The notes beneath the pieces were generated by a model. The model ran no database searches. It saw only the letters and a program-made list of their open reading frames with translations, and had not been told where the DNA came from. 64,000 bases of DNA from assembly GCF_009905375.1 (NCBI RefSeq), contig NC_133657.1:4916239-4980238 (forward strand), read 5' to 3'. The position numbers were made by a program, and so were the translations under genes. This stretch comes from Apium graveolens. Lineage: Eukaryota; Streptophyta; Magnoliopsida; Apiales; Apiaceae. Below are positions 48,715 through 59,005 of this stretch, one piece after another; the stretch's first letter is position 1; the number at the start of each line of letters is the position of its first letter.

Positions 48715-49975
48715 GTCATGGGTAGGGTACCTTGTCTCATATTCCTTTAACTTCCGAGAGGCATACGCAATCACTTATCCGTACTGCATGAGCACACATC
48801 CTAACCCCTTGTGTGAGGCATCATTGTATATTACAAACTCTCCCTTTCCATTAGGAAGAGTGAGTACTGGTGCTGACACCAGTCTCTTCTTCATCTCTTG
48901 ACGGCTCTCCTCACATTTCTCTGTCTACACAAACTTCTCCATTTTCCGGGTAAGCCTAGTCAATGGGTCGGCTTCTTGGCATAGTCTTGCATGAATCTCC
49001 GGTAGTATCCTGCTAAACCCACAAAGCTCCTAACCTCTGTTGGTGTAGTCGGTCTTTCCCAATTGGATCCCACCTCTATCTCGGCGGGATCGACTAAAAG
49101 TCCTTTGCTACTCACCACATGTCCTACGAACTAAACCTCCTTTTACCAAAACTCACACTTTGAGAACTTGGCATACAACTTTTCATTCCTCGGAATCTCT
49201 AAGACTATCCTCAAATGTTTTTCGTGTTCTTGCTCTGTCTTTGAGTAGATTAGAATATCATCTATGAAGACCATCACACATATGTCTAGGTACTTCTTGA
49301 ACACTTTGTTCATTAAATCCATAAAGGTTGTGGGTGTGTTGGTTAACCCGAATAACATGACTAGGAACTCATAATTTCCATACCTAGTGCGAAAGGAAGT
49401 ATTTGGTACATCTTCAGGCTTGATTTTCATTTGGTGATATCATGTCCTCAAATATATTTCGAAAAATGCACGGTACCTTTAAGCTGGTCGAATAGGTCGT
49501 CAATCCTAGGGAGAGGGTACATATTCTTGATGGTCAGTGTGTTCAACTCTCAATAGTCTATGCATAATCTCATACTACCATCCTTCTTCTTTATAAAAAG
49601 TACCGGTGCACCCCATGATGACACACTTGGTCTTATCATCCCATTATCTAACAATTCTTGCAGTTGAGAAGCTAGTTCCTTCATCTCAACTGGGGCCAGT
49701 CTATAGGGGGCCTTAGATATTTGTCCCATTGCTGGTGCTAATTCTTTAGCAAATTCTATTACTCTGTCGGGTGGCAACCCTGGTAGGTTCTCCGGAAACA
49801 CATTCTCGAATTTGTTTACTACAGGTATGTCCTGTATGTAAGGGACTTCCTTCTTAGTATCCATTACATAAGTCAAATAGGCCTCATTACATTTCTTCAA
49901 TAACCTCTTTTCCTGAATCGTGGTTAGAAATTTATGGATCTGCCATTGATCTTTAAACACAATCTCATCCCTCAT
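48715..49975 (-). pseudogene. Element E pol: reverse transcriptase and start of RNase H
   Basis: On the minus strand the RT runs from the N-terminal part, [14 protein letters not shown] near 49780 and [23 protein letters not shown] near 49560-49620, through [18 protein letters not shown] near 49340, to the active site FIDDILIYS near 49265. RNase H follows toward 48715, where element D interrupts it. Stops lie after LCIDY and after KCEFW (49143), with others between. It is a chromovirus RT by motif set. Confidence 0.9.
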
Positions 49976-51579
49976 CGTGCACTCTTATTCTTACCTTCTT
50001 TTTCTTACAATCTATATGCGCTCCATTATTGGATAACCAATCCATTTCTAGGAACACATCAAATTCTCCTAACATAAATGGGATTAAGTCAACCTCAAAG
50101 ACTTTCCCTTCTAGTTTCAGCTTGCACCTAGGGTGTACTTGATTAACAGGAATGATTTCTCGGTTTGCTATTTCTACTTGTAATACCTCGCATAAAGGTA
50201 CAGCTTTAAGGTTTAACTTCTTAGCAAAATTTCGAGATATAAATGACTTAGTCACTCCGGAATCAAATAAAACATTTGCACGTTCGGAATTTAGCAGAAG
50301 GGTACCTGCTATCACATCAGTGTTCCGAAAAGCATCCTGAATGATCATTTTAAAAGTCCTAGAAGCTGGGGGCCAATTGGAAGCGGCTCTGCTCATTCCT
50401 GAAGCCTGAGGCCTTAGCATGGGGAAGTCTTTCTTCATGTGCCCTATCTTACCACACTGGAAACATGTCATTCATGGTCATGTGTAACTTGGGCAAGGTG
50501 TCTTGGGTGGTTGCATTTGAAGCATTTCAGAGGGGCTTTCGCCTAGACACACACTCCGAGGTGTATCTTTCTGCATGTTCGATATTATGGTATAGGGGCA
50601 TGGGGCTGGCTGTGAAATATCGCCCTAGATGGTCCGTCGCCCTGGGCAACACTCTCACTTGGGGCCTTTCAGAATCTGGGGCCTCTAGCATGTTGGGACA
50701 CCATTCCCCTAACAAACCTGCTCGGAAGGCTCCCATTCCCGGTTCCTCCTCCTCCTTGACTTCCTATTTTCCTTTTCCTACTTTCCTTCTCTTTCAAGCT
50801 CCGCTCACTTCCTGCTTTAACAATCGAGGCCTTCTACACTCGTGTGGCACAATTTGTCAGCTCTACAATCACTACTCAGTTCTGGATCCACTATTTCAGA
50901 CCAAGCTGAAACCTTCGCGCCTTCTTCTCTTCAATATTCAAAAACTCTAGTACAAATCATGACAGCTCAGTGAACTTGGCCCCGTACTCCGCCACTGTCA
51001 TTCTATCTTATTTCAGCTCTAGAAATTTGATCTTCATATGAGTTTCCATAAACCTATGGAAATACTTGTCTAAGAAAAACTGTGTAAATCTATCCCATGG
51101 GATTACTGCGTCAGTCTCGAGGTTACACTTGGACTCCCACCTGTAGTTGGCTTCCCCCTTCAGCATATAAGAGGCGAAGATGGTCTTGTGTCATTCCTCA
51201 ACACCTAGTATCTCAAAGGACATCTCTATCTCCTTAATCCAGGCCTGTGCTTTAACGGGGTCCGCGGATCCTAGAAACTCCGGGGGTTTCAGAGACTTAA
51301 ACGCCCTGAAGGCGGTAGCAGCAGTTTGCTGGACAACATGTGGTGGTGATGGAAGGGGCTGTTGATTCAGATTTGCCCTCAAAAGATCCATAAATTCATT
51401 CATGGGGTTTCCCCTTGATGGGTATTCTCATCTTCTTCCTCTATATATTCTTCTTCCTCAAATTTATTAAATTATAGGTCCTCTTCACTCTCCTCATTCA
51501 CTATATGTTCAAGTTCATTATGTCATTGATTAACAGATTCTGCAGGCTGAGCCATGGTTCCTCTTCTACTTGGTGGCAT
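49965..51579 (-). pseudogene. Element E gag and protease
   Basis: ATG at 51579 opens gag (MPPSRRGT). Retrotransposon gag core segments lie at 50980-51400 with several stops. The zinc knuckle CFQCGKIGHMKKDF near 50460 has lost its last Cys (Phe instead). The protease has LFDSGVTKSFIS near 50250. Gag and protease form one frame followed by RT, as in chromoviruses. A continuous stretch of 168 codons covers zinc knuckle to protease (50471-49965). Confidence 0.85.
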
Positions 51580-51984
51580 CGTTCTGATAATGAAAATGGT
51601 TTTAATATAGTTGCATATTTTTACATTTGGATTAATTAATTTATAGGTAAGCATGTATTTAAATATTCAGCATGCTTTTATCAAGGTGCAATATAAGGTA
51701 AGACGATTTCTTAATAACTGTCAGATAGTATATAATAGGGTCTCCCAGACTATGTCTTGGGGACAATAACTACTGTTACAACCGGTATATTTTTAGTTAA
51801 ATTATGTGTATATATGTTTATATATATCAAGAGCGATTCAATTATGTGCTTGTATGAGTCATAGGGGTTATATTTTGTGAGTTGTAAATTAAATATTTAT
51901 TTGGGAATTTTTTTTAAGAAAAGAAATGCCTTTATTTGAGTAATTTGTGATATATTATTAAGATAGTTTATAGAAATTCTTTAT
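51580..51984. other. Element E leader and unassigned junction
   Basis: On the minus strand 51780-51580 reads as the untranslated leader of element E up to its gag start. Positions 51781-51984 are AT-rich with no recognisable LTR, primer site or coding motif. The expected LTR edge TGTGGCGCCCC is absent, so the 5' LTR of E is missing here. Confidence 0.5.
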
Positions 51985-52649
51985 TTTTCCACAATGCTGG
52001 CACTCTGGTCTCTGAAATATATTTTCTCTAACTTCTCCTTGGCTTGACTGGTTGTCCCCCTTAGAATCTTGTCTCTTGTTCAAATTTCCCTTCTTCTGAA
52101 AATTTCCGCCTTTGTGGAATCCAATCCTTTTCACGCTCCTATCTTATGACTTCCGGCTTTAGACTTCTCTCCATAAAATGGAACCTTTCTCTTCTTGTTA
52201 TCCTTTTCTTTCCTTGACTGTATCCCATTACTCTCAATCAGAGCAGCCTTCTGTACTACTCCAGCATAAGTATCAAGCTCAAACATAGCCACTCTATCTC
52301 TGATCCAAGGCTCTAATCCTTGTTGGAATCTCTTTGATTTCTCTTCTTCAGTGTTGGTATACTTCGTCACAAACCTTGACAGCTCCGTAAACTTCTTCTC
52401 GTACTCCAATACAGACATACTTCCTTGCTTCAATTCATGAAATTTAAGCTCCATCTGATTCTGCATATACTTAGGGTAATACTTTTCCTGGAATAACCTC
52501 TTAAACCTTTCCCAAGAAACCGGATGATTTGTCTCCATAGCTTTCACTGAATCCCACCAATAGATGACTTCCTCTTTCAGAAAATAAGTAGCATATGGCA
52601 TCTTCTGATCTTCTCCTAAATGAACCAATTCAAAAGCTGTTATTCCCAG
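51985..52649 (-). pseudogene. Element F: gag fragment of a second chromovirus
   Basis: The minus-strand frame reads a retrotransposon gag core (YWWDSVKAMETNHPVSWERF near 52540, EKYYPKYMQNQMELKFHELKQ near 52470), a linker rich in Lys, and the first Cys pair of a zinc knuckle (ECQHCGK) near 51990, where it breaks off. The N-terminal part is cut by element C at 52650; the apparent open frame to 52748 reads into the C LTR. The rest of the gag would lie beyond the window. It differs in sequence from the gag of E. Confidence 0.8.
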
Positions 52650-53738
52650 TGGACTAACAATGAGATTTACAGAAGGGGGGTTGAATGTAAATCTCAAAAC
52701 TTTTTCAAGTTTTGAGTAGTTTCTAAGGCTAAGTGTTTTAGTGAGCAAATGTGTGTGATTTGCTTGAAGCTAATACAGACAGATATATATTCAAACACAA
52801 ATGTAAAGAACACAAAGAACTTAAAAACTTTTTTGGTGGATTTGTTGTTCCACCAGAGATGTGTTATTTCAGAAAATCTGTGATTCAAAGAATTAAATCA
52901 CAGCTGCTTCCTAGTACAAACAAGATGATTTTCTCTCTCAATTTTTCTGAACAGCTCTGGAAAATTCACATCTAATTACTAGCTGCTACTTGGTTTATAT
53001 ATCACCAAGTTTACAAGTGAAGATAAAACTGTAAAATACAATTAAAAGGCTCTTCACATGTTTCTTCTTCATTTCTCTATCCAATGCAATTTAGGTTTAG
53101 CTGTTAATCTTTGAATATTCCCTTGTTTGCACCAGAATGGAAATGCTGCATTTTCTTAATTCCTCCTAGAGGCTGCCACATTCCAGTTTGTCTCTGTCAA
53201 CCCATGTGCCTCTGTCAGCTTATGAATTGTCACTATCAACTGCTATTGAACTAAGCATCCGTTGAAGCTTTCATCCGTTGATGCCTTATCCGTTGAGGCT
53301 TTATCCGTTGAAGCTTTATCCGTTGATGCATTAGCAGTTGAAGTCTTATCCGTTGAAGCACTTATCCGTTGATGGATATTATCCGTTGAAGCTTTAGAGA
53401 CATCCGTTGAAGCTTTGTTTCTTATTCGTTGAAGGTTTTCAATATCAGTTGATACTTCTTCACTTATACAAAATTACAAGGCATGAAATATTTACAATTA
53501 TCCCTCCTATTTGCATATCCACTAGTAGTCAACATGACTGATAATTTCCCACAACATCTAAGAATTAAAACTTGAATCCAGAGAATGAAATGTGCTACAA
53601 TACTAAACTTATTTCTAAGTAAAGATACTCCTTCAACGGATAGCCAAGAAGGTCTTATCCGTTGAGGCTACAAACACTAGATTTCTACTTAAATGTTTTG
53701 TTTAACTTATCACCAAACTAATACACATATTCCTAACA
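52650..53738 (-). repeat. Element C 3' LTR
   Basis: On the minus strand it starts TGTTAGGAATATGTG at 53738 and ends at TTGTTAGTCCA at 52650, 1089 bp, close to the A LTR length. The U3 part holds the TATCCGTTGA array (53254-53453) and a small cluster at 53630-53670. A TATA box, GATATATAAACC on the minus strand, lies at about 52992-53004, downstream of the array. Confidence 0.88.
53254..53453 (-). repeat. TATCCGTTGA array in element C LTR
   Basis: About twelve copies of ATCCGTTGA(A/T/G)G or close variants lie in one orientation, at 53257, 53272, 53288, 53303, 53318, 53333, 53348, 53364, 53381, 53402, 53424 and 53444. The central copies are 15 bp apart. The position matches the CATCCGTCGGG array of the element A LTR, but the core (CCGTTGA) and period differ. 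Confidence 0.88.
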
Positions 53739-53752
53739 ATCTCCCCATATTT
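53739..53752 (-). promoter_or_regulatory. Element C polypurine tract
   Basis: The minus strand reads AAATATGGGGAGAT directly before the LTR start TGTTAGG. Confidence 0.8.
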
Positions 53753-53925
53753 ATGTCTACTAGAACTGTAGGCATAAATTTGGGTTTAGCTTGATGTAAC
53801 AAAACACTTGACAAATATATTAACTGTAATAAAGCAGAAATTCAAAAGTACTGCAAAAATGTGTATGCTGAGATGGAATTGAAGAATTACATTGTTTCCA
53901 AGGGTGCTCCTTTAGCCTGAGCAGA

Positions 53926-56900
53926 TTAATTTCTTTTCCTTTGATCCCTTGTTTTCTTTCCTAGCCTCCTGTCATTCTCCTCTATTTGAAGTTGAAGTTG
54001 TCTGTAGAACTTAGCTTCATCTTCTTCATTGATGTCCAACTTAGATTGCATATCCTTGAGAGTTTCATTACCGGCAATCTTGAGCTGATCTTCAAGTCTG
54101 AAAAATCTTCTGACTCTTTTGTTGTCTCTGAACTCCATCAACCAATGAGGTGATTTGTGAACTGTAATTCCTCTTTCTTGAATGAGTAATGTTCTAGGCA
54201 AGGCATTGGGCTCCCACCAAGTCTTCCTTATGTTGGCAATCTTGTTGAAAATCTCAGTCTTGGCAGTCCTAGTAAAGCCAGAATCCCTTTTTATGGCTGA
54301 GTAGACTCTAACCAAGGTAGAGTAGCCTTCATTCAGAATCCTGTAGAGAGACCAAGTTCTTTCCCCACTTCCTTTGTATTTGAACACTAGTCTTTCTGGT
54401 AGCTGTTTGTAGGCATCTGTTCCCCTTACTTCCTCCAGCTCATCCAGATAGAGTTCAATGTCTGAAAATTCCTTTATGTCACAAATGTGAACATAATCAT
54501 CCTTAGAGGCTTGTGGCTTAGGCTTAGGCTTCTGAGTGAATTTGATTGAGGTTGGAGGAGGTGTTGATTTGATTTTTCTTTTCTGCTTCTTTGATGGTGG
54601 AGAAGAGGTTAAGAAGGTGGGCAATTTGATGGTGTCCCAATCAATTGGTTCCTCCTTAGGAGTGATTGTTTCACCATGGATGTTTATGAAGGGGTCAGGC
54701 ACAATGGGTTCAGGAATAGAAGGTAGTGGTTTGGATTTTGATTGGGTTTCTTCAGTCTCATCTACCATCTTTCTTTTTACATTGGCCTTCTTTCTGTTCC
54801 CTTTCTGCCATTCCTCTCTTTCCTTACTTCTTTCTCCCACATCATCATTAAACATGTCCCCCATACCTACATCTTCACTCTTGTCTTCAATGTCTTTCTT
54901 TTCTTCAGCTTGACTTGACTTTAGCTGTCTTTCAAGCTTTGCTTGTGCTCTTTTGTCAGCCTTTAGCTTTTTGGCTTCTTCCTTCAACCTTCTGGCTTCT
55001 TCCCTCTTGGCTATTGAGAATTTGGGATGTCCTTGCATCACACAGATGCTCTTTCCCTCTATAAAGATAATAGTCATGTTCATCCTTTCAGCCACATCCT
55101 TGGTCTCTTTGTGCTTTATGATACTTCCACCCAAAACCTTGTGTTCATCAGGCTTTGGAAGAGGAAAATCTACTTCTTTCATCTGAGCAAAGCTTAGAGG
55201 ATTCTTTGTAAAGTCCATATTGGATCTGTTGTTGGGCTTGAGAACCATAGGTTTCATATTCTTGGAAGAAGTTTCTCCAACCTTATTCCTCCTTACTGGC
55301 TTGAACTCCATAATGATTGATTCCACCTTTGTGCTATGCTTCACAGATTGTGATTTAGAAGCTATAGAACCAAAAATTTGTTGCATCTTTTCATCAATTT
55401 TCCTCCTTTGCTCTTTGACTTGCAATTCAGCTGCTGCTATCTGGATTAGATCAATTCCATCAAGCTTTCCTTTGATTTGAATAGTTGGAGAAGTGGTGAT
55501 GGCAGGAATTAGCACCTTAGATATTTGAACTGTTGTTGATGGCTCTCCTTCCCCTTCCCTTTTATTCTCCCCCTTTTTGTTATCATCAAGGGTAGGGGTC
55601 AAGCCTTGTGCTTTTTCCAGCTGCATTAGTAGATTTGTCTGAGTTTGTTGATTCTGAAGATTGGTGACCATAGAGTCTTCAATAATCTGAACTCTGTTTT
55701 CCAACCTGGGAAGCCTCTTGTCAGCATCAGATTCTCTCCTCAATCTCACTAACAAATCTTGCATAGTACCATAAGGCATGACTGAATCCAACTTCTCAGC
55801 ATTGTAAGATTTCAGATCAGCAATATCCTGCTTGAGTTCATCCACACTTAGATTCTGTCTGATATGCTGCAACTATAAGAGATACAGAGAGTCTAGATGA
55901 GCTTGAAGAATTGCCTTTGTACCAGCATCTGTAGTCTCCTGAAGGGCCTTCTGTATAGACATTACTTGCCTGACCAAAGCTACACCAAACTATCCTGGTG
56001 TGGATTCCTTTGCCCATGCCCATTCAGGTAGATTTGGAACAGAATTTGGGCCTGCTGCTCCCCCTAAGTTCATGCTCTCATCCAAAGAATTAGAGTCATC
56101 ATCATTAGAATTTACTCCAAATTCTTCAGATGGCTCACCAGCTTGAGAAGGCAACCTATTAACAGCAGCTTTGTCTCTTAGAAGAGATTCCGAAGTGTGT
56201 ACAATGTTCAAAGTCTGCTCTGCCTCCACATTGCCCTGAGCAGCCAACAATTGATAGGCTGGAACATGGTGAGTAAAAGTGTCAGCATCCAAGGAAATGT
56301 TATCAATTACAGCTTTGTAATGTTGTTGAAATTGTCTTTCCTTTTCTGCATCATCCAGAATCATTGACTCACTAGCAATGGCTGGATCCACCTTTATAGC
56401 TTCTGCACCTGCCTTTCTCTCATTTTCTCTATTTTCATGCATCAGGGGCTCCCCCTGGGCTCACACACACCCTCACACCCTCACCCTCACCTTCTAAGGT
56501 GGCACTCCCCTGACTTACTTTTGCCATGCTGGAAGAAATAGCATGCATATGTTGACTCTCAACCTCTCCTTTTGCCTGGGAGCAACCCAGCCTCTCACTC
56601 AAATTATCACTCCCTGCCCTCAAACCTAAAAGTGATTGAACAGTAACCATGTCTTCTACAGTTGGAATTGTTTCTGTTATATGTGTAGAGACCATCAACG
56701 GATAGGGAGTATCCGTTGAGGTGGAAACTGATGATATCAACGGATAACTGTTGTTAAGCTTATCCATCGAAGAACAACCACTTGTCAACGGATGAGAGAT
56801 ATCCGTTGAAGAAGGAAAAGATGTAGATATTTAAAGTGACATAATTGTTCAATCTGTGCGAATAGATTTTAAGTGAGGTGAAAAAGATTCTTCAACTATA

Positions 56901-58461
56901 TCTGAAAGAATTGGCTGATGATCCAACAAATCACCTAAAAGATGATGATCATCAGGATTTAAGTGGGGCTCCTCCCTGAGTTTTAAGGAGGGAGAATCAG
57001 GAATTGATGTGAATATGATATCCATATCCAGAGAGGGTGATGGAGAGTTTGATGATTGATGTGTTTCTATTATGAGAGAATGGGGCTGTGACTCCACATT
57101 TGTTGGAGTCACATCAAGCTGAATTTGAGAAGGCAAAGATACAGGTGGATGTATCTGTGCTGTGTGGCCCCCTGTGTGGAAACTAGGGTTTTAGCCTTCT
57201 TTTTCCTTGAAAAGGCTTTGATTAGTGAATATGTGGCTTTAGTGTCCCTCCCTCTTTTGTTCTGTGTCCCTGGTTGGGGACTATTTTCAATAGCTGCATC
57301 CTTTTGGGAGGATGCAACTAGGGATGTGTTTGACTCTTTTTGAACCACCACAGACTTTTGAGAGACTGTGGCTTGGCTGGCTGGGGTACCACTAACCTCT
57401 CCCACCTTATCCTGGGGGGTTTCTTGATGTTCACCCCTCCCCTCACCACTCACACCCTGTTCACTCCCTTCAGGGTTTATGGTAGTTGTTATAACTGTTG
57501 TCTTTTGAGAAACAACAGAGGTGGTTTTCTTTGACTTGTGTTTTGAAATTTTAGTTTTGGTGGCTTTGGTAGGAACCTGTTGGGACAAAGACACAGATTC
57601 CATTGCCACACTAGAAGGCAAAGAAACAATGGGATTAGAAATAGTAGGAGTTATAGAAGTGTTTACCTCACTTACCTGTGGTGCATTCATTATTGGCAAA
57701 TATACCAATGGCACCTGGCTGTTGAGGTTGATTCTCACAAGGTCTGCAAGGACCCTTTTCTCTTGAGCCTAGCATTTGAGTTTATTGCTCTCATTAGATA
57801 TAACCAACCCTTCAGCAACATGGTTAGCCAATAACATAAAGAATCTAGCATAGTAGATGTTATGGGGTCTATTAGCTTTGTTACCTAACCTGGAACCTAA
57901 TTCTAGCACGACACAGTTGCTAAAATTAAAGTACCTATCAGAAAATAGCATATAGAGCATATTAACAAGAGATGAAGTTATGGCATCAAAATTGCTAATC
58001 TTCCTAGAGAAAACCTTGATAAAGGCATCTCCAAGAAAACTCCATTCTTTCCTAAGGCCCTTCCTTCTAATACTACCTAAACTAGCAGAATCAAAAACAT
58101 AGCTTATGGAATCTAACATAGCAGATACATCTTTATCAGTATGTGGTGTCATGGCATTATTCTCAGGCAACTTAAAGCAGGACTGTATATCATCACAGTT
58201 AATGCAATAATCCTTACCTTTGAGAGAGAAGGCAATAGTCATATCTGTGGAGTTGAACTCTGCAGTTGTCCAAATCTCCTCAATTACCTCACAGTAAATG
58301 GTTGGGGCTTCCAGTATTGCATAGCTTAGTTTGCAGTTTTTGATGAAGTCCATCATCTTGTGATAATCGGAATGGGCTTCATTCTTTTCAACCAAGGATA
58401 CAAAATTGTTCTTTTCATAAAAAAATCCAGACTGAGACATAATTTTGACTACTGGTGCCAT
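53926..58461 (-). pseudogene. Element C extra ORF (env-like/aORF), about 1,510 codons
   Basis: The start is ATG 58461 (MAPVVKIMSQSGF); an in-frame ATG at 58557 lies only a few bases from the TATA box and is unlikely to be transcribed. In order: a globular N-terminal 230 residues with YYARFFMLLANH near 57850; a Ser/Thr/Pro-rich part; a HVPAYQLLAAQGN segment near 56250; coiled-coil stretches (about 55800-55600); a Lys/Glu-rich helical region (about 55020-54880); and a conserved C-terminal domain with YVHICDIKEFSDIELYLDEL near 54490 and RVRRFFRLEDQL near 54110. The last 648 codons (55872-53926) are fully open. Breaks: a TAG near 57770, stops near 56847 and at 55988 and 55875, and frameshifts near 57150 and 56440. 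No clear signal peptide or membrane span is seen. The function is unknown. Confidence 0.83.
56692..56812 (-). repeat. Motif cluster inside element C extra ORF
   Basis: Six copies of TCAACGGATA/TATCCGTTGA in alternating orientation lie at about 56694, 56709, 56740, 56761, 56785 and 56801. The number and alternation match the six motifs in the element A extra ORF at 14227-14352. Confidence 0.85.
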
Positions 58462-58561
58462 TGTTGTGAGTAGAGGTTTCAGAGAAAAACTTGAGAGTTT
58501 TGGGAGAGAAAGAGAATAAAAATTGCAAGAAAGCGTAAAGTGAAAATAAGAATTCAATGGG

Positions 58562-58571
58562 CTTTTATACT
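58562..58571 (-). promoter_or_regulatory. Putative TATA box for element C extra ORF
   Basis: The minus strand reads AGTATAAAAG about 100 bp upstream of the ATG at 58461. The element A counterpart is GGTATAAAAG at the equivalent place. Confidence 0.65.
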
Positions 58572-58702
58572 TTCTTGAATTAAAACGTAAATAAAATGAT
58601 TAAATGATACTTTTAAATAAATTACAGCCTTTTGAGAATAAAGAAAACTGTAGAAATTCTGAAAATTGCCTTTAATACAAATATATACAACAGTGTATAT
58701 CT

Positions 58703-58922
58703 GTATCAATCGGTTAAGTAAAAGAATCAACGGCTGTGACTCACTTAAAGTAACTGATGTGACACTTCAACGGATAAGGTAAATAGTTATCCATTAATGA
58801 TCAACGCTATTTTATCCGTTGAGGGATAAAATTACCAGAAATGTATTTGTCTTTCAACGGATAATGAACATCCGTTGATAGAACAATTTTAGCTTTCAAC
58901 GGATAGGGAATATCCATTGATA
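58703..58922 (-). promoter_or_regulatory. Motif cluster upstream of element C extra ORF
   Basis: About ten copies or near copies of the TATCCGTTGA motif in both orientations lie at about 58726, 58766, 58787, 58800, 58812, 58853, 58869, 58894 and 58911. They fill the noncoding spacer between pol and the extra ORF and end about 132 bp upstream of the TATA box. Adjacent inverted pairs (for example 58853 with 58869) could form small palindromes. Confidence 0.82.
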
Positions 58923-59005
58923 GAATAATTTTTACTTCAAGCCAACTTTGTTCTTGCAGCAAATTCATTTTAGGCTTCAAGGCAGATTATAAAGAGGACA
59001 TAAAT

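Larger units (their letters stand above)
7523..51780 (-). mobile_element. Element E: Ty3/gypsy chromovirus (Tekay type), interrupted by A and D
   Basis: The parts run on the minus strand in the order gag, protease, RT, RNase H, integrase, chromodomain, 3' LTR, the order of Ty3/gypsy elements. The chromodomain tail and the LTR start TGTGATAACTCG indicate a Tekay-type chromovirus. Element A is inserted in the chromodomain coding region (10156-36258) and element D in RNase H (37912-48714). The pieces rejoin in sense across both insertions. The 5' LTR is not found to the right of the gag start; only an untranslated leader to about 51780 is recognisable. Many stops show it is inactive. Confidence 0.85.

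Noticed and set aside
52650..52748. Extension of element F gag to 52748
   Set aside because: This part of the open frame is the element C LTR read through the insertion site, not gag.
53926..55872. Separate host gene of 648 codons
   Set aside because: It is the C-terminal part of the element C extra ORF, flanked by its LTR and by in-frame upstream pieces and matched by the broken copy in element A.
58461..58557. Upstream ATG giving the element C extra ORF a signal-like hydrophobic leader
   Set aside because: The ATG at 58557 lies only a few bases from the TATA box, so it would be upstream of the expected transcript start, and the element A homologue starts at MAPV.
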